From the NCBI GenBank assembly GCA_019914995.1, contig CM034127.1:3348001-3412000 (forward strand): a stretch of 64,000 nt of DNA, read 5' to 3'. This DNA is from Acanthochlamys bracteata (lineage: Eukaryota; Streptophyta; Magnoliopsida; Pandanales; Velloziaceae). Numbering within the stretch: position 1 is the first letter of the stretch; the number at the start of each line of letters is the position of its first letter. The position numbers and the translations under genes are program-made. Below are positions 1-10,956 of this stretch, piece after piece. The notes below the pieces were generated by a model. It searched no databases. It worked only from the letters and a program-made list of their open reading frames with translations, and had not been told where the DNA came from.

Positions 1-1772
1 ACCAATGTACAGTCACAAAACATATATTTTGTAAGCAAATCAAACCCAAGGTGAGCTAACTGACAAATGCAACAGAAAAGGCCCTCTACAACACTGCATG
101 TCAAACCTAAACTTAAGTTTCAAAACAGAAACAGATATGCAGATCTGAGTGTTGACATAAAAGTAAACACATGCAGCGATGTGGTAAAGTAAGTACTCAC
201 CTCCTCGCCGCCACAAGTTCGAGCAACCATGACCTTGGTTCCCTGCCATTCTCCAACAACCTGAGAGGCATCCAGTCTAGGTGAGGAAGAAAACCCGGCC
301 TCCCTGATGGCACATCCACCTAGTTGTTCCCCGTTCCGGTATGGTCCGTACCAATACTCTGAGAACACCTTGATTCCCTGCAGCTCCAGCAATCTTTCAC
401 CAGTTCCGACAACTAGTACAACCCGTGTTCGGCTCTCCCTATCCCGTGGATCCACCAAACAATGCTCAATCTCTATCCCTTTCTGTCCATTTCTACGAAC
501 AGGCCATAATGCAATGTAACAGCCACTAAGCTCATAAGCAAACACCAATGTGCTAGCTGCCATCCGCTCATCTACACTATAGCGTGTGGCAGCATCCGCC
601 TCACAACCAACAGTTGGCAGTAGGTGGATGAGCTTGTAATGCAGCGACTTATACACTGTAGCCAATGTTGGGCATTGGGTCTGCCAATCAAAAACTGGCA
701 CACCCCATTCCCTGTATGCATCAGGGACCACTGACTCAGGGAGCTCAATTGGGATGCCGTCAGTGGTGAAATCAGCACCAAAGCCATCCCACTCACCTGA
801 TACCCGCTCTGCAAACTGCTCCCAACCTGCAGAACCAAAGAAGTAAAATTTGGTAAAGCCCAAATTGCTAGGAGGTTAGAGAAGTTTTAATAAATAACAA
901 TTTTGAGATTTACAAATGAGAGATTCACAGATCACCAAAATCCCAATACTAGTATTTTAAAAGGTTGAAGAGTTTGAAATTGGAACCAAAATTTGTCCTT
1001 CATCTCAGTTTCTAAGATTTATACGACAGAAGTGGATGAAGACTTGTCAATAAAAACAAAATTTTGACCTACACCTGAATTCAAGTATTTGAGTCGACTC
1101 CTGTATGAAAAGTGGCAGAAGATCACACCTCAAATCAAATTGAAACTTGCACCTTTCACATGACAATTATATGGGGGGAAACCCATAAGGACAAACTAAC
1201 AAAACTGAAAAGCTTGAATAGCGAAATCAAACTTTGTCCTTCATCGGGCACAACAAATTCAAGTAGTGACCCATAGCACAACCAGCAGATAAGTAAAGCT
1301 AGGATTTAAAATCAAAATTTTAGCCATCCCCGGCATTAAAAATAAGCAATTTGGAAACTGCAGAAGGCTAAAGCTTCTATAAGAAAAAATCAGAACTTCG
1401 GCAATCCCCTCCCCCAAATTTAAGTAATTGGAGGCAGACCAGTTCACGATTACTAGCATAAGATGAATCCAAACAACAATCACAATTTGAGGCAAGACTA
1501 CACAAGAGAACCAGCACAAAAACTTCTTGGGTTCAGATTACCATACATGTATTCAATTCTGCAGTTGGTCGTCCCTTCGCTTCTTGAAGGTCCGGAGAAG
1601 TAGAAGAGTGTGAAGCAGAGACTGCAGCTGTCCTGAACGTAGTTGAAGAACAATAAGAAACGGTTGAAAAAGATGTGGAAAGTCTTTGAAGATCTCTGTG
1701 GAGATTAATGGATGGATTAAGAACAGAGGGCTTTGCAGCGTTTGAAAGATTTGCGGAGACAACAAGCACCAT
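1..1772 (-). CDS. Uncharacterised plant protein, probably plastid-targeted (5' part, runs off left edge)
   Basis: Two exons are visible on the minus strand: exon 1 at 1547-1772 and exon 2 at 201-826. They are joined by a 720-base GT-AG intron. The join restores the frame exactly (75 codons plus one base, then two bases plus 208 codons). The first ~60 residues are rich in Ser/Thr/Ala with few acidic residues, like a chloroplast transit peptide. The mature part begins around WEQFAERVSGEWDGFGADF and contains VFDWQTQCPTL and EYWYGPYRNGEQLGG, a compact globular domain without membrane segments. A donor (GTGAGT) follows base 201, so at least one more exon lies outside the window. I do not recognise a named family. 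The strongly protein-like composition and clean splicing support a real gene. Function is unknown. It diverges from PMI1 with about 1.36 kb between the start codons. Confidence 0.75.
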
Positions 1773-3129
1773 GTCTTCTTCTTCTCAATCTTTTTTTAGT
1801 TTTTTTTCCTGAAGAAATCTTCTGAATCTTTCTACGGAGTTTCTATTGCTTGCTTGCTTGAATACGAGGTTAATAATTTCTCTGTTTGTTGATAATTAAG
1901 ATTCTCAGTTTGTTTTGCAGAAGAATCCAAACTTGTTTATGACACGATGAATATGAATATTCTGGTTATATGTTTAATAATTTCTTTCTTTATTGAGCAT
2001 TATTGTTAGTGAATAAGAATGCTTTTGGATTTGAAAAATAAGAAAGCCCAATAGTAGGCCCATATATAATGAGGTATCTTAAAATGGAAAAGCCCAATCA
2101 ACAAAAGTTTAACTTCTTGCATTGCATAAGGATGGGCCTCATTAGATTGTAATTACTACGTTCAACAATATATTGTAATTAGCGCACACAGATTAGATAT
2201 TAAGCAGAATCTTAATTATCAGCGCATGAAACAGTCTGATAATAATGTCAACGGTTGATTCATTTCCAATGGGCTCTACTAATTCATTCGTTTAAAAGAA
2301 GAACAAAAAACTACACGCATCTTTCTAATTACGATGCTGTCATTGATCCAGAGAGCAGAACACTTGTCGGTTAATAAACAATCGGAACAAACCAGACCAA
2401 GGTTTTGAATGACTTCGCTGAACGGATGAACGATAACATGCATACGTATAGCTGACTTTTTAATCAAAAAAATTAAATTTCAGTGACTTTTATAAAATTT
2501 GTTTTTCAAATTTCTTTTCGCGTAAGTAAACGCCGCAATAAGGGGGGAAAAGATCCAACTGCATCACGCGACTCGCGTGAATATTTCATAACAGGCGAAC
2601 GTTTTCGAAGCTATATATTTATATCCTGCGTGCAATTTTGGTCTTCTTTACTATTATATTTTTTTTCATTAGATAAATTTAAAACGACGTCGTCTTCTAG
2701 CAATTTCATTTCAACAACTTAAAAAACACTTCGCATTTTATCAGCCTTTAACGTGGGTTCATACAACCCTCGTACGTTGCCAGTCATTGAATTGCACGAT
2801 ACCAATAATAACTACTCCTACCTATCTACCCTCTTCACGTTTCTCTCATTTTCTTTTTTCTTTCACCAAACAAAATCTTCAAAACGGAATACTAACCGTT
2901 GGATTGATTTGATCAAACGCGTAACTAACACGCGCGCTTGACTCGCTAATCAATCGATTTTTTGTATTAGTGGAATTTAAAACGACCACGAATTTCACTT
3001 CACACTTTATTAGTACCTCATTGCTTTCTTATAGATCGTTACCAACATATTCAACCTTCGCGAAAGAAAAAACCAACAGGTTCTGCAAGTTCTATAGAGT
3101 ATAGATAGCTTATAGAGAGCTCGTCTCTA
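1773..3129. promoter_or_regulatory. Divergent intergenic region between the left-edge gene and PMI1
   Basis: This 1.36-kb stretch separates two divergent start codons and must hold both promoters and 5' leaders. It is AT-rich with T-runs near 1795-1810. I see no convincing gene; the short open frames here lack coding-like composition. No individual promoter element can be assigned safely by eye. Confidence 0.5.
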
Positions 3130-5826
3130 ATGGCAGCAGCTTCAGAAGTTTTAGTGGACCAGCTGCAGCGGCGGAGTTCGGCAGAGCTTCTACGTGATCT
3201 TGAGTCTTTAAGCCATTCATTCCGCGATAACAAACAAAACCGGCGTGCGGCTTCCATTGCTATCTCAAGTTCGCCGGAGATATCATTACCTTCAGATGCC
3301 GAACGAAGCATTCTCGCTGACCCTGGTAGGCGTGCGTGGTCTCAGCGTATGTCCGTCTCTTCTTTCCGGTCTCGTGAACGGTCGCGACGTGAAAAGAATA
3401 CTGCTGATGATGACAGGAATCGGCCTCCGGGTATGAACTTTGATTCGAAGAAAGGGATTTGGAATTGGCGCCCGATGCGTGCTTTGTCGCATCTCCGGAT
3501 GCACCGTATCGGTTGCTTACTGTCTGCTGAAATTTTTGCTGTTCATGGACTCCCTTCGACGATGAACGGTCTCCGGCTCTCTGTTGCTATTCGAAAAAAG
3601 GAGAGCATGGACGGAGTTGTGCGGACGATGCCTGCCCGCGTACACCATGGGACTGCTGAGTTCGATGAGACGTTATTCGTCCAGTGGAATCTCTACTGCA
3701 ATGGTGGTGGTGCCACCGGTCGCCCGATCAAGTTCGAGCCGCGGCCTTTCGTTGTTTACGTTGTTGCTGTTGACGTCCCGGAGCTTGATTTCGGAAGAAC
3801 TGTGGTAGATCTCAGTGGAATGGTTAGAGAATCCATTGACAGAAGCTTCGGTGGAGAGAGGGTCAGGCAGTGGGACGTTGTTTACGATCTCGCCGGGAAG
3901 GCGGAAGGAGGGAAACTAGCTCTCAAACTTGGGTTTCAGATCATGGAAGATAAAGGGATATTGATTTACAGAAACGGTAGCAGCAAGGATTATTCTTCTT
4001 CTTCGTTTGCGAGAAAGCAATCAAAGTCGTCTTTTAGTATTCCGGGTTCAAGTTTCAGAAAAACCGCGCCGTCGTTGAGGCATGACTCTGAGAAAGGGAG
4101 AGAAGATTTTGTTTTCGATGAGCTTGCTCCCCCACCGTCGATATCTCCGACATCTGAGAATGAGCCGAAGCCCGAAGATGTTGACTTCCCGGAGTTCGAA
4201 GTTGAAGACAAAGGAGTCGAGGTGTCCGAAAGCAAACGCCATGAAAAAGAAGAACAAAATGCTCATATGGAGGATGTCAGCAGTGTTAAGAAACCTTCCA
4301 TGTCGACGGAGAGCATGAAGAAAATAAACCAAGACCTAAAAGCGGAAGAAGGCATGAAACAAGGATCAGTTAAGGTGGAGGCTGAAGGCCTGAAGGAGTT
4401 CGTTGTGTCAAACGATGTATCTGCAATTGTTGCCAAAGTAGAAGATGGACAATCAGGGCTTCAGCTTGATAATCTCACCGGAAATGACTCAGCTGTATTC
4501 TCTGAAGAGAGTGTGAAAGAAATGGTTCATGATTATGCAAGACAACTGGATCATGAACTGATTGCTAAAGAGATCGAAGCTCTGAAATCGAAGATGCTCA
4601 GAAATGTCATCCGGTCACTGAATACTACTGCAAAAGAAAGAGATGGCTCTAGAGTGCACGATGATGAAGAGCAGGTAACAAGAGAATTCCTTGAAATGCT
4701 TGATTCAGGGAACGAGAGATTCAAGTATTACCCGCAGCTCTTCAATCGGCTGAAATCAGGAATTGAGCATGGAATGGATGATCATTCAGGTAAGGCGTTT
4801 GCATCTGATCTAGGGAAGAATTTGGGCTGTGTTGTTCAGACGAAGGATGGGGGTTACTTGGCTTCCCTCAACCCTTTAAATGAACTGGTGGGAAAGAAAG
4901 AAACACCCAAGCTCACAATGCAAGTGTCGAGGCCATTTATTCTTCAAGGCCAAAAGTTTGGATCAGGGTTTGAAGTTCTACAGCAGTTGGCAGCAGTTGA
5001 ACCAGACGAACTTGGCTCTGAGCTTCTCTCACTCGTAGCCATGGATGAGTCAGAAGGCAAGACGGCCGAGCAGATGGCCTATGAAAGCATTGCTTTGGCT
5101 GTAATTCATGGAAGGAGCATGGAGACAGAGAACTCCTGCGCTTCCAAATCAATTGCAGCAGTCAAGAGAATGGCTACTGCAATGAGCGAGGGAAGAAGGG
5201 ATAGGATCACCACAGGTGTTTGGAATACAAAGGAGCGCCCGATCACCATGGAAGAGGTTCTAGCTTTCTGCCTGCAGAAGATTGAAGCTATGGCAGTAGA
5301 AGCTCTCAAAATCCAGGCAGGGATATCTGACGAAGAAGCACCATTCAACATCCCCCCTCTTGCAGGCAAAGAAGGTCAAAACAATATCTTGAAGTCAGCA
5401 ATTCCATTAGAAGAATCAGTAACTTCTTTCAACACTAGCTCTACTGTTACATCGATAGTACTTATTCAACTGAGAGACCCCCATAGAGAATACGAAATAG
5501 TTGGAGGTCCTCTTATTGCCGTGATGCAAGCTTCAAGAGTGGAAAGCAATGAACAAGAAGATTCTGATGAGAAGTTAAAGGTGACAAGCTTGCTCGTTGG
5601 AGGATTGAGGTTAAGTAGCAGAAGGAATGCTTGGGACGGGGAGAAGCAGAGACTGACTGCAATGCAGTGGTTAGTCACTCATGGACAATGGAAAGCAGGT
5701 AAGAAAACCAGGTCTGTGCTGGTGAAGGGCGGGCATGATCTTTTGTGGAGCTTATCGTCAAGAGTAATGGCAGATATGCGGCTCAAGCCTACACGAAATC
5801 CAGATGTGAAAATCAGCAATCAGTAG
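3130..5826 (+). CDS. PMI1: PLASTID MOVEMENT IMPAIRED1-type protein (PMI1), 898 aa, intronless
   Basis: A single uninterrupted 898-codon frame. PMI1 proteins are plant-specific and are needed for light-driven chloroplast (and nuclear) positioning through actin filaments. Residues ~110-275 form the NT-C2 (N-terminal C2-like) domain, starting at GIWNWRPMRALSHLRMHRIG and ending near LKLGFQIMED. Upstream lies a Ser/Arg-rich head containing the typical RRSSAELLRDLESLS start. Residues ~290-470 are acidic, Lys/Glu-rich and low in complexity. The C-terminal ~400 residues form the conserved region of unknown fold seen in the PMI1/PMIR family (AEQMAYESIALAVIHGRSME; LRDPHREYEIVGGPLIAVMQ). Length suits PMI1 better than the longer PMIR relatives. 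The Met at 3130 is the first in frame after a stop. It converges on the PPR gene at its 3' side. Confidence 0.9.
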   Translation: MAAASEVLVDQLQRRSSAELLRDLESLSHSFRDNKQNRRAASIAISSSPEISLPSDAERSILADPGRRAWSQRMSVSSFRSRERSRREKNTADDDRNRPPGMNFDSKKGIWNWRPMRALSHLRMHRIGCLLSAEIFAVHGLPSTMNGLRLSVAIRKKESMDGVVRTMPARVHHGTAEFDETLFVQWNLYCNGGGATGRPIKFEPRPFVVYVVAVDVPELDFGRTVVDLSGMVRESIDRSFGGERVRQWDVVYDLAGKAEGGKLALKLGFQIMEDKGILIYRNGSSKDYSSSSFARKQSKSSFSIPGSSFRKTAPSLRHDSEKGREDFVFDELAPPPSISPTSENEPKPEDVDFPEFEVEDKGVEVSESKRHEKEEQNAHMEDVSSVKKPSMSTESMKKINQDLKAEEGMKQGSVKVEAEGLKEFVVSNDVSAIVAKVEDGQSGLQLDNLTGNDSAVFSEESVKEMVHDYARQLDHELIAKEIEALKSKMLRNVIRSLNTTAKERDGSRVHDDEEQVTREFLEMLDSGNERFKYYPQLFNRLKSGIEHGMDDHSGKAFASDLGKNLGCVVQTKDGGYLASLNPLNELVGKKETPKLTMQVSRPFILQGQKFGSGFEVLQQLAAVEPDELGSELLSLVAMDESEGKTAEQMAYESIALAVIHGRSMETENSCASKSIAAVKRMATAMSEGRRDRITTGVWNTKERPITMEEVLAFCLQKIEAMAVEALKIQAGISDEEAPFNIPPLAGKEGQNNILKSAIPLEESVTSFNTSSTVTSIVLIQLRDPHREYEIVGGPLIAVMQASRVESNEQEDSDEKLKVTSLLVGGLRLSSRRNAWDGEKQRLTAMQWLVTHGQWKAGKKTRSVLVKGGHDLLWSLSSRVMADMRLKPTRNPDVKISNQ

Positions 5827-6743
5827 GGTATTCTGCAATGTCTATGAATGTAGTTTTTTCGCAACTTCGTAAAATGTTTCCTGATGCAATCCAGTACTAG
5901 TGTTTGAGAACAAGATTTAGCTCGTCTGTTTTGAAGCATTGTAAAAAGATGCTTGTTCAGGTGAAACAAGATTGTCTCAGTTCAAATACCTCCGCTGTTT
6001 GAACTTATTGATAGAACTGCCGCCCGATTTGCAGTCTTATGATTTGATTCGGCAAAATGACAATAATTCAGAAAACCAGACTGGAACAAGTTAAGGCAAA
6101 TCATCTACGAAATAACCCCCTAGGAATATATATGAAATACTGGAGAAATAAAGCGCAACTGCTGCCAATAATAAGATACCAACTATGTGTTGGCAATCAT
6201 CAGCTAATTGAAAATCGCACTTCTCCATTAAAATAACTTGATTATGGTTGCTCTCGGGTGAAGCACCTTCCCTGAAGCAATCAACTGGAAAATAGCTGAT
6301 CTTTTGCAGCAGATTTTGAACTCTGTATTGCTGTGAGTACTGCAGATTGGCACCAGAACTCTTTATAATTGAGAGATCTTGTCAATATAGTCACTTAGAC
6401 TTCTCTTTCCCATGTTTCAGATTAGTGGTGAGAAGATTCACAATAGGTGCTAGCTTCCAGAGAGAACACAACTCCATATCACGCTCCCTTGTTTCTGGCA
6501 ATTGTCAACAGTGATACTGCAATCTGATAATCAGAGTATTGAAAGGTATCTTGGTGTTAACTATCAGTATACACTGATGTTTGATATACAAGAACAACTC
6601 TATATAGATCTGCACTTGGACGCTTGGTTACATCTTTTGCTTCAAATCAAGAAAGAATGTGAGGAGACGCCACTACTTCTCCAAACTCGGTCAAAATTGA
6701 ATGATAAATACTTCGAGAATCAATAGCATAAGAGTACAGCATT
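5827..6743. other. Convergent 3' spacer between PMI1 and the PPR gene
   Basis: This 0.9-kb stretch lies between the stop codons of two convergent genes. It should contain the 3' UTRs and polyadenylation regions of both. A 74-codon open frame at 6502-6726 has no family signature, and I do not treat it as a gene. No repeats stand out. Confidence 0.5.
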
Positions 6744-9467
6744 TCACCAGAAGTCTCCACAAGAGCAGTGACCATCTTTGAAATGGTGAAAGCGGTTGGC
6801 ATCTCTCACTACCAATTCCCTTTTGGTAACCAGTGATACCAATCTAATGACAGTGTGACAGTCGCCGCAAATGCGGAGGTTCTTCATTATATGGATTGGC
6901 ATCCATGAAGGCAAGCTCATGATACCAAAAGCTACAGCGAGCTTCTCACTGTGACGGCTTTCAGACCTAACACTAGCCTCTTTTGTATAACCTGCACCTT
7001 CGATCTTCTTGATGAGACAATCCAGGGTTTCTTGTATATCTAGCAGTTGTGGATGGTTAGCATCGTCAGCAGTAAAAACATGAATTTTATTCTCAACCTC
7101 AATCCAACTATGACCAGGATTTTTCTTAATACCCTTTTCTCTCATTAGTTTCCGCACTCTGGCATGGTCTTCAGAATTCCCCATATCCGAATAAATTTTT
7201 GCCAGCAGCACATAACTTCCGGAGTCCTGTGAATCCAACACACTTAGATGCTTCACAGCACATTCAGCCATCTCCATGTTCCCATGTATCTTGCAAGCAC
7301 CAAGCAGAGCTCCCCATACTTCAGCTGTTGCTGCGACAGGCATAGAGTCTATCATTTCTTTTGCCTGTTCCAGATTTCCTGCTCGGCCTAGAAGATCAAC
7401 CATGCAGGCATAATGCTCTAAACCAGGCACGATTCCATAGACTTCTGTCATGGAATTGAAGTAAGATTGTCCTTCCTCCACAAGTCCAGAGTGACTACAA
7501 CCAGATAAAACTGCAACGTAACTTATATAGTCAGGTTTTATACCTTCAAGAATCATGCACTCAAAGGTTTCAATAGCTTTCCTCCCTTGACCGTTCTGAG
7601 CATAAGCCGTGATCATCGAATTCCAGGAGACCAAATCCTTTTCATTTATAGAATCAAAAACCTTCCTTGCATCTAAAATGTTCCCACATTTTGAGTACAT
7701 CATAATGATCCCGTTGGCTACTGAAATGTTTCCATGCAGTGTCAACTTTACGGTATGAGCAACTATCTGACTCCCAAGCCTCAATGCTCCAGCATCGGCA
7801 GAAGCCCTGAGCACAGATGAGATTGTAATCCAATCTGGCATGACAGAATCTTCTCTTAGCAATCGAACGTACAACTTAAGTCCTCCTTCAGTGTCACCAT
7901 GCTGGACATAAGCTCCTAGCATAGCATTCCAGCTAATAACATTTCTCATGCCCATTTTATCAAAATACTCACGAGCTAGGACGACATTCCCCAACTGAGA
8001 GTATGCAGTTATCATACTGGTCCACGATATTACATCTCTTGTTGGCATTGACTGGAAGACAAGTTCTGCGCCTTGGACATTTCCACACTTGGTATACATA
8101 CTGACAAGAGCATTTGACACCGGAAGAGATGCGCAATGCCCAATTTTGACAGAATGTGTATGTAATTGAGCTCCAAGAAGTAGATCCTTTTGAGAGCAAC
8201 ACGCTGTCACAACAGTTGCCAATGTGAACTGATCTAGGGCGGTAAACGATTCTCTCATTTGTCTAAACATGTCAATAGCATGCATCAAACGGCCAGACTG
8301 CGATAAACCACTAACAAGAGCGGTCCATGAGGCAGCACTATGATCTGGTAGAGCATAAAAACTCCTCTTTGCATAGACCATGTCACCACATTTTGAATAC
8401 ATATCAACAAGAGCACTGCCGATGAACAAATCAATGCTTTGTTGCGATCTCACAATCCGAGCATGAAGATGCCTTCCCCATTCAAGGTCAAGAATACTAG
8501 CACAAGCACTTAGAACAGTAGAGTAAGTCGTTGAATCAAGCATGAATCCTTGGCCATTCATATCAATAGCCATGGCTTGAGCCTGATGCCAATAACCATT
8601 CTGAGACAGAACTGAAATCATTGTATTCCATGTAACAATATCATGTTCAGGCATCTGCTTAAATATTCCAAGGGCATAACCAACACCATACAATTCAGAA
8701 TATCCCATAATCATACTATTCCAACAAAAAAGATTTGGACTTTCCAGGGCCTCAAAAACTTGTGCAGCTGAACACACATCCTCGCACTTGAGATACATGT
8801 TAATAACTGACCCTTGGATTTGTTCATCTCTTTCAAGATCAGATTTTCTAACAATAGCATGCAACTGTTCCCCTAATTCAGCGCACTGAAGCGCACCGGC
8901 TGCCTTCATAGCACAAGTGAGAGTAAATACATTCATCTCACACTCATCTTGCCTCGACATTGCAATAAACTTGACAATTGTTTCTTTAGGCTTCCCGTTT
9001 CTAAAGTACCCGGACATCAGCGCATTCCACGACGCTGAGTCTCTGATAGGCATTTGATCAAACAGCATTTCTGCATCATCTATGAAACCGGAGTTGGAGA
9101 ACCCACTGATCATAATGTTCCACGTAAAAACATTTTTTTGAGTAATTTCATCGAACAACTGGCGGGCGTCATTGCACATTCCACAGTTGAAGTACGCATA
9201 CAGCATATTGTTGTCGAAGAAGACTGAAGAAGAAAAGCCGCCAGAGACGAGACTCGCGTGAATCGCACGTGCGAAAGGGGAAGAATGCGGACCAACGCAG
9301 GACTTCATTGCGTCGAAGAGATTTTGAGTCAGCTCCATGCAACTGTTCTGCATGCCGGAAGTGGTGAAGCGGCTGCGGTGGCTGGAGATGACAGAGCATG
9401 GCGGCGTTAGTGGTGCGTGGGCGGAGATGAATGGTCGTATGCCAAGGTGCCATGGGAGCCTTGGCAT
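6744..9467 (-). CDS. DYW-class pentatricopeptide repeat protein, 907 aa
   Basis: An intronless 907-codon frame, typical of organellar PPR genes. About 20 tandem PLS-type PPR motifs run from residue ~80 to ~750, with recurring units such as VFTWNIMISGFSNSGFIDDA and DLVSWNSMITAYAQNGQGRK. They are followed by E/E+ segments and a PG box (NPGHSWIEVE). The C-terminal DYW deaminase domain keeps the HSE active-site motif (SRHSEKLAV), a CGDC zinc pair and the HHFKDGHCSC motif. The protein ends in GDFW instead of DYW. Family members bind organellar transcripts sequence-specifically and direct C-to-U editing; the target cannot be read here. The basic, Ser/Thr-rich N-terminus suits mitochondrial or plastid import, but the organelle is uncertain. 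An inverted-repeat element sits ~110 bases upstream of the start. Confidence 0.92.
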   Translation of the reverse strand: MPRLPWHLGIRPFISAHAPLTPPCSVISSHRSRFTTSGMQNSCMELTQNLFDAMKSCVGPHSSPFARAIHASLVSGGFSSSVFFDNNMLYAYFNCGMCNDARQLFDEITQKNVFTWNIMISGFSNSGFIDDAEMLFDQMPIRDSASWNALMSGYFRNGKPKETIVKFIAMSRQDECEMNVFTLTCAMKAAGALQCAELGEQLHAIVRKSDLERDEQIQGSVINMYLKCEDVCSAAQVFEALESPNLFCWNSMIMGYSELYGVGYALGIFKQMPEHDIVTWNTMISVLSQNGYWHQAQAMAIDMNGQGFMLDSTTYSTVLSACASILDLEWGRHLHARIVRSQQSIDLFIGSALVDMYSKCGDMVYAKRSFYALPDHSAASWTALVSGLSQSGRLMHAIDMFRQMRESFTALDQFTLATVVTACCSQKDLLLGAQLHTHSVKIGHCASLPVSNALVSMYTKCGNVQGAELVFQSMPTRDVISWTSMITAYSQLGNVVLAREYFDKMGMRNVISWNAMLGAYVQHGDTEGGLKLYVRLLREDSVMPDWITISSVLRASADAGALRLGSQIVAHTVKLTLHGNISVANGIIMMYSKCGNILDARKVFDSINEKDLVSWNSMITAYAQNGQGRKAIETFECMILEGIKPDYISYVAVLSGCSHSGLVEEGQSYFNSMTEVYGIVPGLEHYACMVDLLGRAGNLEQAKEMIDSMPVAATAEVWGALLGACKIHGNMEMAECAVKHLSVLDSQDSGSYVLLAKIYSDMGNSEDHARVRKLMREKGIKKNPGHSWIEVENKIHVFTADDANHPQLLDIQETLDCLIKKIEGAGYTKEASVRSESRHSEKLAVAFGIMSLPSWMPIHIMKNLRICGDCHTVIRLVSLVTKRELVVRDANRFHHFKDGHCSCGDFW

Positions 9468-9577
9468 CCAAGCAGCGCTTTAAGCACACCTTCGGTTCTT
9501 CTTTCGGTTCTACAAAGTAGCATGCTTCTTAGCCATTTGGCTCTGATAGAAAAACGGGAAAAACGTTCTTTACTTAG

Positions 9578-9860
9578 TGCGTGTTTTAAGTTGGTAGAAC
9601 TGAGTCCGTAGAAGTAAAAAATAAAAAATAAAATTTTTTGAAAAATAAGTTAAAAATGGAGTTTAATTTTTTATATTTTAATTGATTCTTGAAGTGAGTT
9701 GAAAGTGAATTTAGCAAGAAAATTATAGTAAAATTTGAGTTCTATTTGTGTAGAACTGGAAACTCAAAATTTTCAATTTTATTTGTAATTAAAATATAGA
9801 AAATTGATGGAACTTTAATTTTGACGGAAAAAAGTGGAGTTCTACCAACTTGAAACACGT
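9578..9860. mobile_element. Inverted-repeat (MITE-like) element upstream of the PPR gene
   Basis: The ends are near-perfect terminal inverted repeats of about 22 bases. The left end reads GCGTGTTTTAAGTTGGTAGA and its mirror image is at ~9838-9859, with one mismatch. The interior is AT-rich and noncoding, about 280 bases in all. Size, composition and ends fit a non-autonomous DNA transposon. I could not settle a target-site duplication. It lies within the likely PPR promoter. Confidence 0.75.
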
Positions 9861-10956
9861 TTTTATAATCTCGACCATTAAATTCGCAGTATGTGTGTCT
9901 TCACATAATTGATTGAGTGCATGTTTAGTAAAATAGTTTAAAATATTTATAGATTTTGGATCTTTATTCAATTGGTGTTCGACTTAGGATGTATTTCAAT
10001 CACATAAAAATTGAGTTTTACAAAAGTAATTTTTCTAACAGTAAAATTTAGTAAGAGAATTTGATAAAAATAAATTTTAAAATAATAATTAAAATATGTA
10101 AAGCAAAATTTGAAATAAAATAAAATATTGTATGAAATTGCAAGTAAAACTGAATAAAGTTGAAAGTACATAGAGTCCCAAACTCAAAATCTAAAAAAAA
10201 AAAAAATTGTTGGTAATTGAAATATGTCTTTAAATTTTATTGGTTATACTTTATAACTCTACTCTGTGAAAGACCTTAGGTAACGTTTCTAATTGCAAAT
10301 TCTATCTACTGAGAATTAAAAAAAAAACCATTAAAATTAGGATACCAAAATTTTGTAGATATTGGATATGAATTTAACAATTTTGTCAAACTGTCCGTGA
10401 GCTACGGCTGAGCTATTTTTCATTACATATTTTACGACAGACAATTTACTTGCTGCAGGAATTACAATTTGGCTCATAGCAAGATGGCCACAGACATTAA
10501 CATGCATAGCCATTGCCATGAATCTATACATGAGCCAAAACACATGAAAGAGCGAAACCTTTTTTTTGCAATGGCTGCAACCTGCAAGTCGCATAACATC
10601 CAAACGTAAGAAGATTCTTATCCCTAAAAGTTTTGGCTCAAGAAACAAAAGAAGAAATTAAACTTCATAAATAAAATATTTCAGCTCATTGGAAGACAAA
10701 AATATTCACAGTAACAAACATACACTGCATGAAAAAGTAAGAAAGAGCAAAGAATTTAATGCTACGGAGATAACGAAGCTGTTCCTCTTTGAAGTTTGAA
10801 ATCAACTTAAAAAGGCAAAACCACATGAAAAGAATCCCAAAGTGTCCTTTTATCTCAATTACCGAAACTCCCTCTTCAAATCTTCGTTTCACCTTTCTTA
10901 CACTTTGCAAGCTATAAGACAAAGGCCTCCGAACGTAGGTTATCCCTGAAATGCAA
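9861..10956. other. AT-rich spacer downstream of the MSSP2-type gene
   Basis: No gene is visible. The segment at ~9985-10175 resembles the AT-rich repeat at 52211-52410; both share an AATTGA.TTTTACAAAA-like start and an AATAATAATTAAAATAT block. The part next to 10957 should be the 3' UTR of the sugar transporter gene. Confidence 0.45.

Noticed and set aside
6502..6726. 74-codon plus-strand frame between PMI1 and PPR
   Set aside because: No family signature and located where two 3' UTRs meet. Such lengths arise by chance at this base composition.
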